Made by a program: the position numbers and the translations under genes | Shown here: one piece after another, positions 47,433 through 57,487 of the stretch | How positions within the stretch are numbered: position 1 is the stretch's first letter | Layout: each line of letters opens with the position of its first letter | Source of the DNA: Oceanicola sp. | GTDB lineage: Bacteria > Pseudomonadota > Alphaproteobacteria > Rhodobacterales > Rhodobacteraceae | Reading direction: 5' to 3' | Assembly: GCA_017792405.1 (NCBI GenBank) | Contig: CP051231.1 | Location: forward strand, 2,502,150 to 2,566,149 | Length of the DNA stretch: 64,000 nt | Notes under the pieces: generated by a model | Database searches by the model: none | What the model was told of the DNA's origin: nothing | What the model saw: only the letters and a program-made list of their open reading frames with translations

Positions 47433-47493
47433 CGCCGCCCCTTCATTTGCTTGGCGAATATGTCTCTGATCGGAGGCCGTGGCGCAAGGGCGC

Positions 47494-47934
47494 TCACCGG
47501 GCGGCGGGCGCGGGCAGCTCGAAGGGGCCGTGGTAGCTGAGCCGGGGAGTATCCTGCAGCACGAAGGGGAAGCCGCCCATCGCCGCCTCGTCGATCACCA
47601 CCACGGTGTCGGCACCGGCGGTGATGTGGCGCACGTCGAGCAGCATCTCGTCGGCAAAGAAACGCTCCAGCAGCGGCTCCGCCCCGCTGCCGTAACCCAT
47701 GTGCACGTGGGCCGGGTCGAGGAAGGCTTCGGGCAGGTCGACGGTGAGGGGCGCGGGGGCATCGGCGACCGGGCCCTCCATCGGCGGCATGACATAGGCC
47801 ATCGCCTCCGCCTCGCTGCCAAGGGTGCCGGAGAAGAGATGCACCCGGCGGGTCTCGGGCGGCAGCGGCGCGGCACGGCGGGCCTCCGGGCGGGGGGCGA
47901 GGCCGAGCAGGCGGGCGATGAAGCGGCCGATCAT
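47494..47934 (-). CDS. Protein of unknown function (146 residues)
   Basis: I do not recognise this protein. It has a short basic N-terminus, a Pro/Ala-rich linker, and a mixed alpha/beta domain beginning RVHLFSGTLGSEAEAMAYV. It contains VHMGYGSGAEPLLERFF and ends with GGFPFVLQDTPRLSYHGPF. The opening pattern is faintly like Imm22-type immunity domains, but no toxin gene is nearby. It lies 61 bp upstream of the P1 peptidase gene on the same strand and may be co-transcribed. Confidence 0.65.
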   Translation of the reverse strand: MIGRFIARLLGLAPRPEARRAAPLPPETRRVHLFSGTLGSEAEAMAYVMPPMEGPVADAPAPLTVDLPEAFLDPAHVHMGYGSGAEPLLERFFADEMLLDVRHITAGADTVVVIDEAAMGGFPFVLQDTPRLSYHGPFELPAPAAR

Positions 47935-48006
47935 GGCGGCGAGACTAGCGCTGCGGGGGCCGGGCGGGCAAGCGGCGTGCTTGCACGCACTACGGGCCGG
48001 GCAGGC

Positions 48007-48735
48007 TCAGATGCAGCGCCCGCCATCGACTTCCAGCGCGGTGCCGGTGATCATGCCCGCCTCGTCGGAGCAGAGGAAGGCGGCGGCGGCGCCGAGGTCT
48101 TCTGGGGTGGAAAAACGCCCGAGCGGAATGGTGGCGAGGAACTTGGCACGCATCTCGGGGGTGTCTTTCCCCATGAAGCTGGCGAGAAGCGGGGTTTCAC
48201 CGGCCACCGGGCAGAGGGCGTTGACGCGGACGCCTGCAGAGGCAAGTTCGACGGCCATCGCCTTGGTGGCGGTGATGACCCAGCCCTTGGAGGCGTTGTA
48301 CCAGTTGAGCTTGGGGCGCGGCGAGAGGCCGGCGGTGGAGGCGATGTTGAGCACAGCGCCGGAGCCGCGCGCCTTCATTCCGGCGATGACGGTGCGGGCG
48401 GAGAGGTAGATGGATTTCATGTTGATCGCGGCGACACGGTCGAAATCCTCTTCCGAGACCTCCTCCATCGGCGCGGGCAGGTGGGTGACGCCGGCATTGT
48501 TGACGAGGATATCGACAGGGCCGGCCTCGGCCAGGCAGGCTTCCCACCCGGCGAGGCTGGCGACATCCATAGCGTGGGCGCGCCCGCCGATCTGGGCGGC
48601 GATGTCGGCGGCGGCACCGGCGTTGATGTCGGTCACCAGCACCTCGGCGCCCTCGGCTGCGAACTTGGCTGCAATGCCCGCGCCGAAGCCCGAGCCGCCG
48701 CCGGTGACGATTGCGCGTTTGCCGGTGAGTCTCAT
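48007..48735 (-). CDS. SDR-family oxidoreductase
   Basis: This 242-residue classical short-chain dehydrogenase has the cofactor motif GGGSGFGAG at residue 12 and NNAG near 87. The catalytic Ser/Tyr/Lys occur in IASTAGLS and WYNASKGW. The usual YSASK reads YNASK. An Asp after the second strand (VTDIN) favours NAD. The substrate is unknown; FabG-like alcohol oxidation is likely. The ATG follows GGGAGGAC. Confidence 0.9.
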   Translation of the reverse strand: MRLTGKRAIVTGGGSGFGAGIAAKFAAEGAEVLVTDINAGAAADIAAQIGGRAHAMDVASLAGWEACLAEAGPVDILVNNAGVTHLPAPMEEVSEEDFDRVAAINMKSIYLSARTVIAGMKARGSGAVLNIASTAGLSPRPKLNWYNASKGWVITATKAMAVELASAGVRVNALCPVAGETPLLASFMGKDTPEMRAKFLATIPLGRFSTPEDLGAAAAFLCSDEAGMITGTALEVDGGRCI

Positions 48736-48825
48736 GGTCTGTCCTCCCTCGTGGTCGGGAGGATGAGACGGCATGGGGCGGCGGGGTGCAAGGGGCGCGC
48801 GGCTGCGCGAGTGGCTGATGTTGGA

Positions 48826-48875
48826 GTGGGGGCGCTGCCCCCACGCCCCCGGAGATATTTGGAGCAACAAAATGA
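48826..48875. repeat. Hairpin plus GATATTTGGAGCAACAAAATGA gene-end motif
   Basis: GTGGGGGC-GCT-GCCCCCAC (48826-48844) is followed by CCCCCGGAGATATTTGGAGC and then AACAAAATGA. The same two-part layout follows the sulfotransferase gene near 41639-41697. Such hairpin-plus-motif units are frequent in Rhodobacteraceae intergenic regions; the function is not established. Confidence 0.6.
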
Positions 48876-48905
48876 CCAAGGGCGCGCGTTAACCTTAATG
48901 CTTGG

Positions 48906-49145
48906 TTAGCGCGGTCCGGACTGTGCCTGCGTGAGCCAGGCGGAGAGGCGGCGGATCGGGGGACCGAGGAAGAGGCTCAGGGCGGTGCCGATGGGCCAGC
49001 CGAAGGCGAAGTCGCGCGCCCATGCGGCGGGCCATCCCGGGGTGAGGCCGAGGTCGAGCGCGGAGAACAGGCCCGAGAAGACGAGGCTGATCAGGGCGGA
49101 GAGCAGGAGGGCGTTCAGCAGGTCTTCTCTTCGGCGGGCAGACAT
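48906..49145 (-). CDS. DUF2798-like two-helix membrane protein
   Basis: This 79-residue protein has two predicted transmembrane helices (LLNALLLSALISLVFSGLFSAL and FAFGWPIGTALSLFLGPPI) joined by a short loop. It fits the DUF2798 pattern of small membrane proteins with unknown function. The ATG at MSARRREDLL was chosen because the upstream extension is low-complexity. It lies between two SDR genes. Confidence 0.65.
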   Translation of the reverse strand: MSARRREDLLNALLLSALISLVFSGLFSALDLGLTPGWPAAWARDFAFGWPIGTALSLFLGPPIRRLSAWLTQAQSGPR

Positions 49146-49230
49146 GAGCGCGCTCCCGTGGCGGCTGGCGGGCTGGGATGCCGTCAGTCTAGGGGCTGCG
49201 CGTGAACGGAAGGTTTCTGCCGGTGGCGGC

Positions 49231-49977
49231 TCAGAAGGTCGCGCGGCCGCCCGACTGGTCGAAGCAGGCACCGGTGGTGAAGCTGGCCTCGGGGCTGGCG
49301 AGCCAGCAGATCATGGCGGCGATCTCATCGGTCGTGCCGAAGCGGCCCATCGGGATTTTGCTCTTCATGAAGGCGATGAACTCGGGCGTCATCTGGTCGA
49401 AGATGGGGGACTCGACGGCGGCGGGGGCGATGCAGTTGACCGTCACAGCCGTGTCGGCCAGCTCCTTGCCGAGCGACTTGGTGAGGCCGATGACGGCGGC
49501 CTTGGTGGCGGAATAGGCGGGAGCGTTCGGGTTGCCCTCCTTGCCCGCGACGGAGGCGATGTTGACGATGCGGCCATAGCCTGCCGCCTTCATCAGCGGA
49601 GCGGCGACGCGGTTGCAGTAGAAGACGCCGTGGAAGTTGAGGTTGGTGACGGCGTGCCAGTCGTCCAGCGGATACTCCCATGTCGGCACGTTGGGGCCGG
49701 TGATGCCGGCGGAGCAGACGAGGACATCGAGGCCGTTCATGGCGCTGGAAGCGGCCTGCATGGCGGCCTCGGTTCCTTCCGGATTGGTCACATCGACCAG
49801 CGCCGGGGTGAGTCCCTGCGCCTCGGCGGCGGCGAGGGCGGCTTCGTTCACATCCCAGACGGTGACGGTCGCGCCCTCGGCCTGCATCCTCAGGGCGGCG
49901 GCCAGCCCGATGCCGGAGGCGCCGCCGGTGACGATGGCTTTGCGGCCTGTGAAGCGGTTCGGGAAAGTGTCAGTCAT
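49231..49977 (-). CDS. SDR-family oxidoreductase paired with aldehyde dehydrogenase
   Basis: This 248-residue classical SDR has TGGASGIGLA at residue 17, CSAGITG near 89 and the catalytic motif YSATK (near 155) with an upstream Ser (IASVAGKEG). The ending FDQSGGRATF is typical of FabG-like sugar or alcohol dehydrogenases. It overlaps the aldehyde dehydrogenase gene by 8 bp. The pair would oxidise an alcohol to aldehyde and then acid; the substrate is unknown. Confidence 0.9.
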   Translation of the reverse strand: MTDTFPNRFTGRKAIVTGGASGIGLAAALRMQAEGATVTVWDVNEAALAAAEAQGLTPALVDVTNPEGTEAAMQAASSAMNGLDVLVCSAGITGPNVPTWEYPLDDWHAVTNLNFHGVFYCNRVAAPLMKAAGYGRIVNIASVAGKEGNPNAPAYSATKAAVIGLTKSLGKELADTAVTVNCIAPAAVESPIFDQMTPEFIAFMKSKIPMGRFGTTDEIAAMICWLASPEASFTTGACFDQSGGRATF

Positions 49978-51421
49978 GCTTGGCGGCCACCGTCTTGAGA
50001 GTTGAAAATCCGTAGAGGGCCTCGAAGCCTTTTTCGCGCCCGTGGCCGGAGCGGCCGACGCCGCCGAAGGGCAGCTCGACCCCGCCCCCTGCCCCGTAGT
50101 TGTTGAGGAAGACCTGGCCCGCGCGGAGGCGCTTGGCGAGGCGCATCTGGCGGGCACCGCTGGCGGACCAGACCGAGGCGACGAGGCCGTAGCCGGTGCC
50201 GTTGGCGATGGCGATGGCCTCCTCTTCGCTGTCGAAGGGGATCATCACCTGGACCGGGCCGAAGACCTCCTCCTGCGCGAGGATGTGGTGCGGGTCCGTC
50301 GTGGCGTAGAGGCGCGGGGCAACGTAGTGGCCGCCTTTTGGGGCCGCCTCGGAGACTTTGCCCTCGGCCAGTAGTTGCAGCCCCTCGTCGCGGGAGAGGT
50401 AGCCCTGCACGATCTGCTTTTGCCGAGCGGAGATGAGCGGGCCGAGGTTGGCATCTTCCAGCGCAGGCGCGGCCCTGAGCTTGGCATAGGCCTCGGCCAT
50501 GCGGGCCATCGTCTCCTCCCAGAGCGGACGCGCCACGAGGATGCGGGAGGAGGCAGAGCAGGTTTGCCCCGCGTTCTGCAGCCCGGCGGAGAGCAGGAAT
50601 GGCAGGGCGGCGTCGAGGTCGGCATCGGCGAAGACGAGCTGGGGGGATTTGCCGCCGAGTTCGAGGGTGACGGGCACGATGTTGGTGGCCGCCGCCTGCT
50701 GGATCAGGGTGCCGACGCCTGCGGAGCCGGTGAAGCTGAGGTGACGCACGCCGGGGTGGCTGGCGAGCGCGGCGCCGGCCTCCTCGCCGAGGCCGGGGAT
50801 CACGTTGAGAGCGCCGTGGGGCAGGCCAGCCTCCTGCGCGAGGCGGGCGAAGGCCAGCGCGGTGAGGCAGGCTTCTTCCGCCGGTTTCAGCACGCAGGCG
50901 TTGCCCATGGCCAGCGCGGCCCCGACCGAGCGGCCGATGATCTGCATCGGGTAGTTCCACGGGATGATATGGCCGGTGACGCCGTGAGGCTCGCGCAGGG
51001 TGTAGACGGTGTAGCCGTCAAGATAGGGGATGGTCTGGCCGGTGATCTTGTCGGCCGCGCCGCCGTAGAACTCCATGTAGCGGGCGAGCGCGCGGGCGTC
51101 GGCGCGGGCCTGGGTGAGCGGCTTGCCGACATCGCGGGATTCGAGCACGGCGAGGGCCTCGGTGCGGTCTTCGATCAGGCGGGAGAGCCGCAGCAGGATG
51201 CGGCCGCGTTCGGCGGCGGTGAGGCGGCCCCATTCGCCGTCGAGTGCGGTCTGGGCAGCGGCGACGGCGTCGGACACCTCGCGGGCACCGCAGCGGGCGA
51301 TGGCGCCGATCTCCTGCCCGGTGGAAGGGTCTTCGATGGGGAGCGTGGCGGGGGCGTCGTGCCACTGGCCGCCGGTGAGGTACTCGGACGGGTCGAACCA
51401 GCCTGCGGTGATGTCTGTCAT
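49970..51421 (-). CDS. NAD(P)-dependent aldehyde dehydrogenase
   Basis: This 483-residue ALDH-superfamily enzyme has the catalytic glutamate in TLELGGKSPQ (near residue 255), the catalytic cysteine in NAGQTCSASSR (near 290), and cofactor residues in IIPWNYP and FTGSAGVG. It resembles betaine/gamma-aminobutyraldehyde-type ALDHs but the substrate is undetermined. It is the first gene of an operon with the SDR. The ATG at MTDITAGWFD lies after a GGAGG-type site. Confidence 0.92.
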   Translation of the reverse strand: MTDITAGWFDPSEYLTGGQWHDAPATLPIEDPSTGQEIGAIARCGAREVSDAVAAAQTALDGEWGRLTAAERGRILLRLSRLIEDRTEALAVLESRDVGKPLTQARADARALARYMEFYGGAADKITGQTIPYLDGYTVYTLREPHGVTGHIIPWNYPMQIIGRSVGAALAMGNACVLKPAEEACLTALAFARLAQEAGLPHGALNVIPGLGEEAGAALASHPGVRHLSFTGSAGVGTLIQQAAATNIVPVTLELGGKSPQLVFADADLDAALPFLLSAGLQNAGQTCSASSRILVARPLWEETMARMAEAYAKLRAAPALEDANLGPLISARQKQIVQGYLSRDEGLQLLAEGKVSEAAPKGGHYVAPRLYATTDPHHILAQEEVFGPVQVMIPFDSEEEAIAIANGTGYGLVASVWSASGARQMRLAKRLRAGQVFLNNYGAGGGVELPFGGVGRSGHGREKGFEALYGFSTLKTVAAKHD

Positions 51422-51757
51422 GGTGGTGCCTCCCGAGGGGAGGTTAGGGCGGCGGGGCGGGGTTTGGAAGTGCGTTCGGGAGCCGTGCAGCGCCGACCCG
51501 CGGGGTGGCGCCTGCAACGGTAGTGCGGTGCACTTTATGGTGCCGTGTTAGCTCGACCTGCGAGGTAGGCGCTTGCCTCACCAAAGCGCCGCCCCGGGGG
51601 GCGGGTCGGCGCTGCACGGCGCCTGCGGCTTGATTCCGTGCATGTGCCACGCTGACCTGTTGGGTCAAGTTACAGGAACCGGGGCGGCCGGAGGGGGAAG
51701 GGCTTTCGGTGGCCTCGCTGCGCTCGGGGGGCTGGCGCGGGGGGCAGATTGCCAGCC
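51422..51757. other. Intergenic region before the aldehyde dehydrogenase gene
   Basis: This 336-bp gap between the ALDH start and the ABC ATPase stop is taken up mostly by a 139-bp structured repeat (51482-51620) with its tail, then a GC-rich stretch and a short hairpin at the ABC stop codon. The ALDH promoter must lie between about 51422 and 51480 or within the repeat. Confidence 0.6.
51482..51620 (+). repeat. Structured intergenic repeat, 139-bp copy upstream of the ALDH gene
   Basis: The perfect 20-bp arms are identical to those of the copy at 37361. The interior differs at many positions but keeps a GCAC-TTTATG-GTGC hairpin, and changes the second hairpin from GAAGT/ACTTC to GAGGT/GCCTC with pairing maintained. 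The tail reads GCCTGCGGCTTGATTCCGTG. Confidence 0.88.

Positions 51758-51760
<3 letters not shown>
51739..51760. repeat. Short GGGCAGATTGCC repeat supplying the ABC ATPase stop codon
   Basis: The core GGGCAGATTGCC is followed by AGCCCTA, whose CTA is the TAG stop of the ABC ATPase on the minus strand. Copies with the same core occur at 30729 and 38652. Confidence 0.65.
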
Positions 51761-53289
<1,529 letters not shown>

Positions 53290-53293
<4 letters not shown>

Positions 53294-54111
53294 TGCACGG
53301 CCCTGCGGAGGCGGGGGTCGAGCATGTCACGCAGGCCATCGCCCATCAGGTTGAGACCGAGCACCATGGCGGTGATGCAGAAGGCGGGCGCCATGGCGAG
53401 GCGGGGGGTGCCGTAGAAGAAGGTTTGCGCGTCGGCGAGCATCCGGCCCCAGGAGGGCGTGGGCGGTTGTGCCCCGAGACCGACGTAGGAGAGGCCGGCC
53501 TCGGCGAGGATGCCGAGGGAGAACTGGATGGTGGCCTGCACGATCAGCAGGCTCGCGATGTTGGGCAGGATATGCTCTGCGCTGATCCGGGCGCGGGATT
53601 TGCCGGCGACGCGGGCGGCGAGGATGAACTCGCGCTGCCAGACGCCCAGCGCCGCGCCACGGGCCACGCGGGCGAAGACGGGGATGTTGAAGATGCCGAT
53701 GGCGAGGATGGCGTTGAGCGCGGAGGGGCCGAAGGTGGCGGTGATCAGGATGGCGATGACGAGGGACGGGAAGGCGAAGGTGAGGTCGTTGGCGCGCATG
53801 ATCACCTCGTCGAGCAGCGAGCCTCGGGAGGCGGCGGCGGTGAGGCCGAGGGGGACGCCGATCGCGAGGCCGATGGAGACGGCGACGAGGGCGACGGCGA
53901 TGGAGGTGCGTGCGCCGGCCATGAGCATGGAGGTGAGGTCGCGCCCGAGGTGATCGGTGCCGAGGAGGTGGGTGGCGGAGGGGGCCGCGAGCTTGTTGGA
54001 GATCGCGAGGTCGAGGACGGAGTGGGGCGTCCAGACGAGGGAGAGGAGCGCGGCGGCGGCAAAGAAGGCGGTGAGGGCGGCGCCGATGAGGAGCTGGGCG
54101 GGGAGCTTCAT
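53290..54111 (-). CDS. ABC transporter permease, DppC-like
   Basis: This 273-residue inner-membrane permease has six predicted helices, the N-terminal HLLGTDHLGRDLTSMLMAGAR motif of DppC/OppC proteins and the EAA loop LAARVAGKSRARISAEHILPN. It forms the channel with the DppB-like protein. It overlaps the ATPase gene by 4 bp. A 139-bp structured repeat separates it from the DppB-like gene. Confidence 0.94.
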
Positions 54112-54160
54112 GGGGTGGCTCCGGCTGGGTGGAGCACCCGCACGGAATCAAGCCGAAGGC

Positions 54161-54299
54161 GCCGTGCAGCGCCTGCCCGCCCCCCGGGCAGGCGCTTCGG
54201 TGAGGTTGGGAGTGACCACTGAGGGACGACTAACTCTGCACCATAAATTGCCACGCACGGCCGTTGCAGGCGCCTCCCCGCGGGCAGGCGCTGCATGGC
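54161..54299 (-). repeat. Structured intergenic repeat, 139-bp copy inside the ABC operon
   Basis: The arms are GCCGTGCAGCGCCTGCCCGC and GCGGGCAGGCGCTGCATGGC, paired throughout with one G-U. Relative to the 37361 copy, bases 14-15 changed from GA to TG and their partners changed to match. It is in minus orientation, between co-directional dppB- and dppC-like genes. Confidence 0.87.
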
Positions 54300-54328
54300 T
54301 TGCGTGGCTCGCATTGGCAGGTGTTCCA

Positions 54329-55276
<948 letters not shown>

Positions 55277-55440
55277 GAGGGGACGCTAGGGGATTGATCC
55301 GGCGGGGGGAAGTGGCGTTGCGGTGCGGGATGCAGGTGCCGCTGCGGGCTTGCGCGGGCCGGACGGCTTGGCATAGTCGGCACAGGCCCGGGGTGATGGC
55401 GTCACCCCGCCACGCGGCCTTCCTGTCCTGAACGCCGGGA

Positions 55441-55458
55441 CCATTCATCGATGAATGG
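55441..55458. promoter_or_regulatory. Perfect 18-bp palindrome upstream of creatinase
   Basis: CCATTCATCGATGAATGG is fully self-complementary. It lies 29 bp before the creatinase start, in the divergent region shared with the ABC transporter. It is a strong candidate operator for a dimeric regulator; no regulator gene is adjacent. A GGGCCC-GCGAC-GGGCCC hairpin follows it. Confidence 0.6.
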
Positions 55459-55487
55459 GCCCGCGACGGGCCCGGAAAGGCCCCGAG

Positions 55488-56696
55488 ATGACGGATCGTC
55501 CCGCATTCTACCGCTTCGAGAACGGCGAAAAGGCGCCCCTGCCCTTCCCTGCCGCCGAGTATGACGCGCGGCTCGCCAAGCTGCGCGGGGTGATGGCAGA
55601 GCAGGGCATCGAGGTGGCGCTCTTCACCTCGATGGCGGGCATCGCCTACTACTCGGGGTTTCTCTACTGCAGCTTCGGGCGGCCCTACGGGCTGGTGGTG
55701 ACGGCAGAAAGCTCCACCGTGATCAGCGCGGGCATCGACGCGGGCCAGCCCTGGCGGCGGTGCCACGGCGAGGCGCTGACCTATACCGACTGGGCGCGCG
55801 ACAACTTCTGGCGCGCGGTGGCCTATGTGGCGGGCACGGGCCGCGTGCTGGGCTTCGAGGGCGACCACATGACGGTGCAGCAGCGGGCGGCGATGGAGAG
55901 CTATCTTGCGCCGGTCTCGGTGGACATCTCGGTGCAGGTGATGCAGCTGCGGATGATCAAGAGCGCGGCGGAGATCGCGCTGATCCGCGAGGGCGCACGG
56001 GTGGCGGACCTCGGCGGCGAGGCGATCCGCGCGGCGATTGCCGAAGGCGTGCGCGAGATCGACGTGGCGATGGCCGGGCGCGACGCGATGGAGGCCGAGA
56101 TCGCGCGCGCCTTTCCGTATGCGGAATATCGCGACACTTGGGTGTGGTTCCAGTCGGGGCTGAACACGGACGGGGCGCACAACCCGGTCACGGCGCGGCG
56201 GCTGGAGCGGGGCGACATCTTGAGCCTCAACACTTTTCCCATGATCTCCGGCTACTACACCGCGCTGGAGCGCACGCTGTTCTTGGGCGAGGTGGATGAC
56301 GCCTCGCTGGGCTACTGGAAGGCCAATGTGGAGGCCCATGAGCTGGGGCTCGGGCTGCTGAAACCCGGCGCGCGCTGCGGCACGGTGACGGCGGCGCTGA
56401 ATGCCTTCTTCGCGGAGCGCGACCTGCTGAAATATCGCAGCTTCGGTTACGGCCATTCCTTCGGCGTGCTCAGCCACTACTACGGGCGCGAGGCGGGGCT
56501 GGAGTTGCGGGAGGATATCGACACGGTGCTGGAGCCGGGCATGGTGATCTCGATGGAGCCGATGCTGACGGTGCCGGAGGGACTGCCGGGGGCGGGCGGG
56601 TATCGCGAGCACGATATTCTGGTGATTACCGAGGACGGGGCGAAGAACATCACCGGCTTTCCTTACGGGCCGGAGAAGAACGTGATCGCAGGGTAG
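55488..56696 (+). CDS. Creatinase (creatine amidinohydrolase)
   Basis: This 402-residue M24-fold enzyme hydrolyses creatine to sarcosine and urea. Length and sequence match Pseudomonas creatinase closely. Landmarks are FLYCSFGRPYGLVVT, GQPWRR, TWVWFQSGLNTDGAHNPVT (catalytic His), GYYTALERTLF (Glu), ISMEPM (Glu) and GAGGYREHDIL near the C-terminus. It lacks the metal ligands of true aminopeptidases. It links to the urease and Urt genes in this window through urea. No sarcosine oxidase gene is visible here. Confidence 0.92.
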   Translation: MTDRPAFYRFENGEKAPLPFPAAEYDARLAKLRGVMAEQGIEVALFTSMAGIAYYSGFLYCSFGRPYGLVVTAESSTVISAGIDAGQPWRRCHGEALTYTDWARDNFWRAVAYVAGTGRVLGFEGDHMTVQQRAAMESYLAPVSVDISVQVMQLRMIKSAAEIALIREGARVADLGGEAIRAAIAEGVREIDVAMAGRDAMEAEIARAFPYAEYRDTWVWFQSGLNTDGAHNPVTARRLERGDILSLNTFPMISGYYTALERTLFLGEVDDASLGYWKANVEAHELGLGLLKPGARCGTVTAALNAFFAERDLLKYRSFGYGHSFGVLSHYYGREAGLELREDIDTVLEPGMVISMEPMLTVPEGLPGAGGYREHDILVITEDGAKNITGFPYGPEKNVIAG

Positions 56697-56754
56697 CTCC
56701 GCCGCCCGTCGAGGCGTCCTCGCCCCCGGTGGCGCCGCATGGTAGGGCCGGGCC

Positions 56755-57210
56755 ATGACCCGCTGGCGCCCCCTCCCCCGCATTCGTGTTCTGGCCATCG
56801 GCCTCGCCTGGCGCGGGCGCCAACTGCTGGCGGCGGAGGTGCGCGACGATGCCGGGCGACTGAAGGGCGTGCGCCCGCCCGGCGGCGGCGTGGAATTTGG
56901 CGAAAGCTGGGAAGAGGCGCTGCGGCGTGAATGGGCCGAGGAGTTCGGTCTGGAGATTGCGGTGAGCGGCCCGCCGGTGGTGCTGGAGAACATCTACAGC
57001 CACGAGGGCGAACCGGGGCATGAGGTGGTCTTTGCCGCGCCCATCGCCCTGCCGCCCTGCCCGCTTCTGGAGGCCGAGTCGGCAGAGGTGCGGGAGGACA
57101 ATGGCCTGCCCTTCACCGTCCGTTGGTTTGATTTCGATGCGCTGGAAACCGGCGGGCCGGAGCTATACCCCACCGGCCTGAAAGCCCTGATTTCACCGCC
57201 CGCGAGCTGA
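56755..57210 (+). CDS. Nudix hydrolase
   Basis: This 151-residue protein has a complete Nudix box, G-x5-E-x7-R-E-W-x-E-E-x-G-L, in GGVEFGESWEEALRREWAEE (about residues 43-62). It hydrolyses nucleoside-diphosphate-linked compounds; the exact substrate is unknown. It follows creatinase by 58 bp in the same direction, which may be coincidence. Confidence 0.92.
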   Translation: MTRWRPLPRIRVLAIGLAWRGRQLLAAEVRDDAGRLKGVRPPGGGVEFGESWEEALRREWAEEFGLEIAVSGPPVVLENIYSHEGEPGHEVVFAAPIALPPCPLLEAESAEVREDNGLPFTVRWFDFDALETGGPELYPTGLKALISPPAS

Positions 57211-57271
57211 TCCTAGCCGAGCCGGAAAATCTTCACTTTCCTTTTCCGATTCCCCGCGTATGCTCGCCCCC

Positions 57272-57400
57272 ATGACGCAAGAGCGCCACAACCAGCCCCG
57301 GGCCATCGCCATCGCCCGCCAGGAGGAAGCCACCCGGCTCCCCCTCGCTGTTGTTGCCTTGCCGCTCGCCGGCCTGCTTCTTCTGCTTACCTGCCTCTGA
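57272..57400 (+). CDS. Leucine-rich leader peptide of leuA (putative)
   Basis: This 42-codon frame ends with 20 residues of which ten are Leu, including five in a row (GLLLLLTCL), directly before its TGA. The stop codon is inside the left arm of a perfect 10-bp hairpin. This is the layout of ribosome-mediated attenuators. An in-frame ATG at 57260 is also possible. A TATGCT box at 57259-57264 would place transcription start next to the 57272 ATG, implying leaderless translation. A small membrane protein is the alternative. Confidence 0.6.
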   Translation: MTQERHNQPRAIAIARQEEATRLPLAVVALPLAGLLLLLTCL

Positions 57401-57430
57401 GCGTGCCTTTCCGGCGCGACCGCTCAGAGG
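57394..57430 (+). promoter_or_regulatory. Attenuator-like stem-loop upstream of leuA
   Basis: CCTCTGAGCG (57394-57403) and CGCTCAGAGG (57421-57430) form a perfect 10-bp stem containing the leader stop codon. The loop GGCGCG (57413-57418) can pair instead with CGCGCC (57437-57442). No T run follows, so control may be Rho-dependent or translational. Confidence 0.6.
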
Positions 57431-57487
57431 TATAGACGCGCCAGAGCACCCAAGAGCAAAAGCACAGCAAGCCAGAGAGATTTTCCG

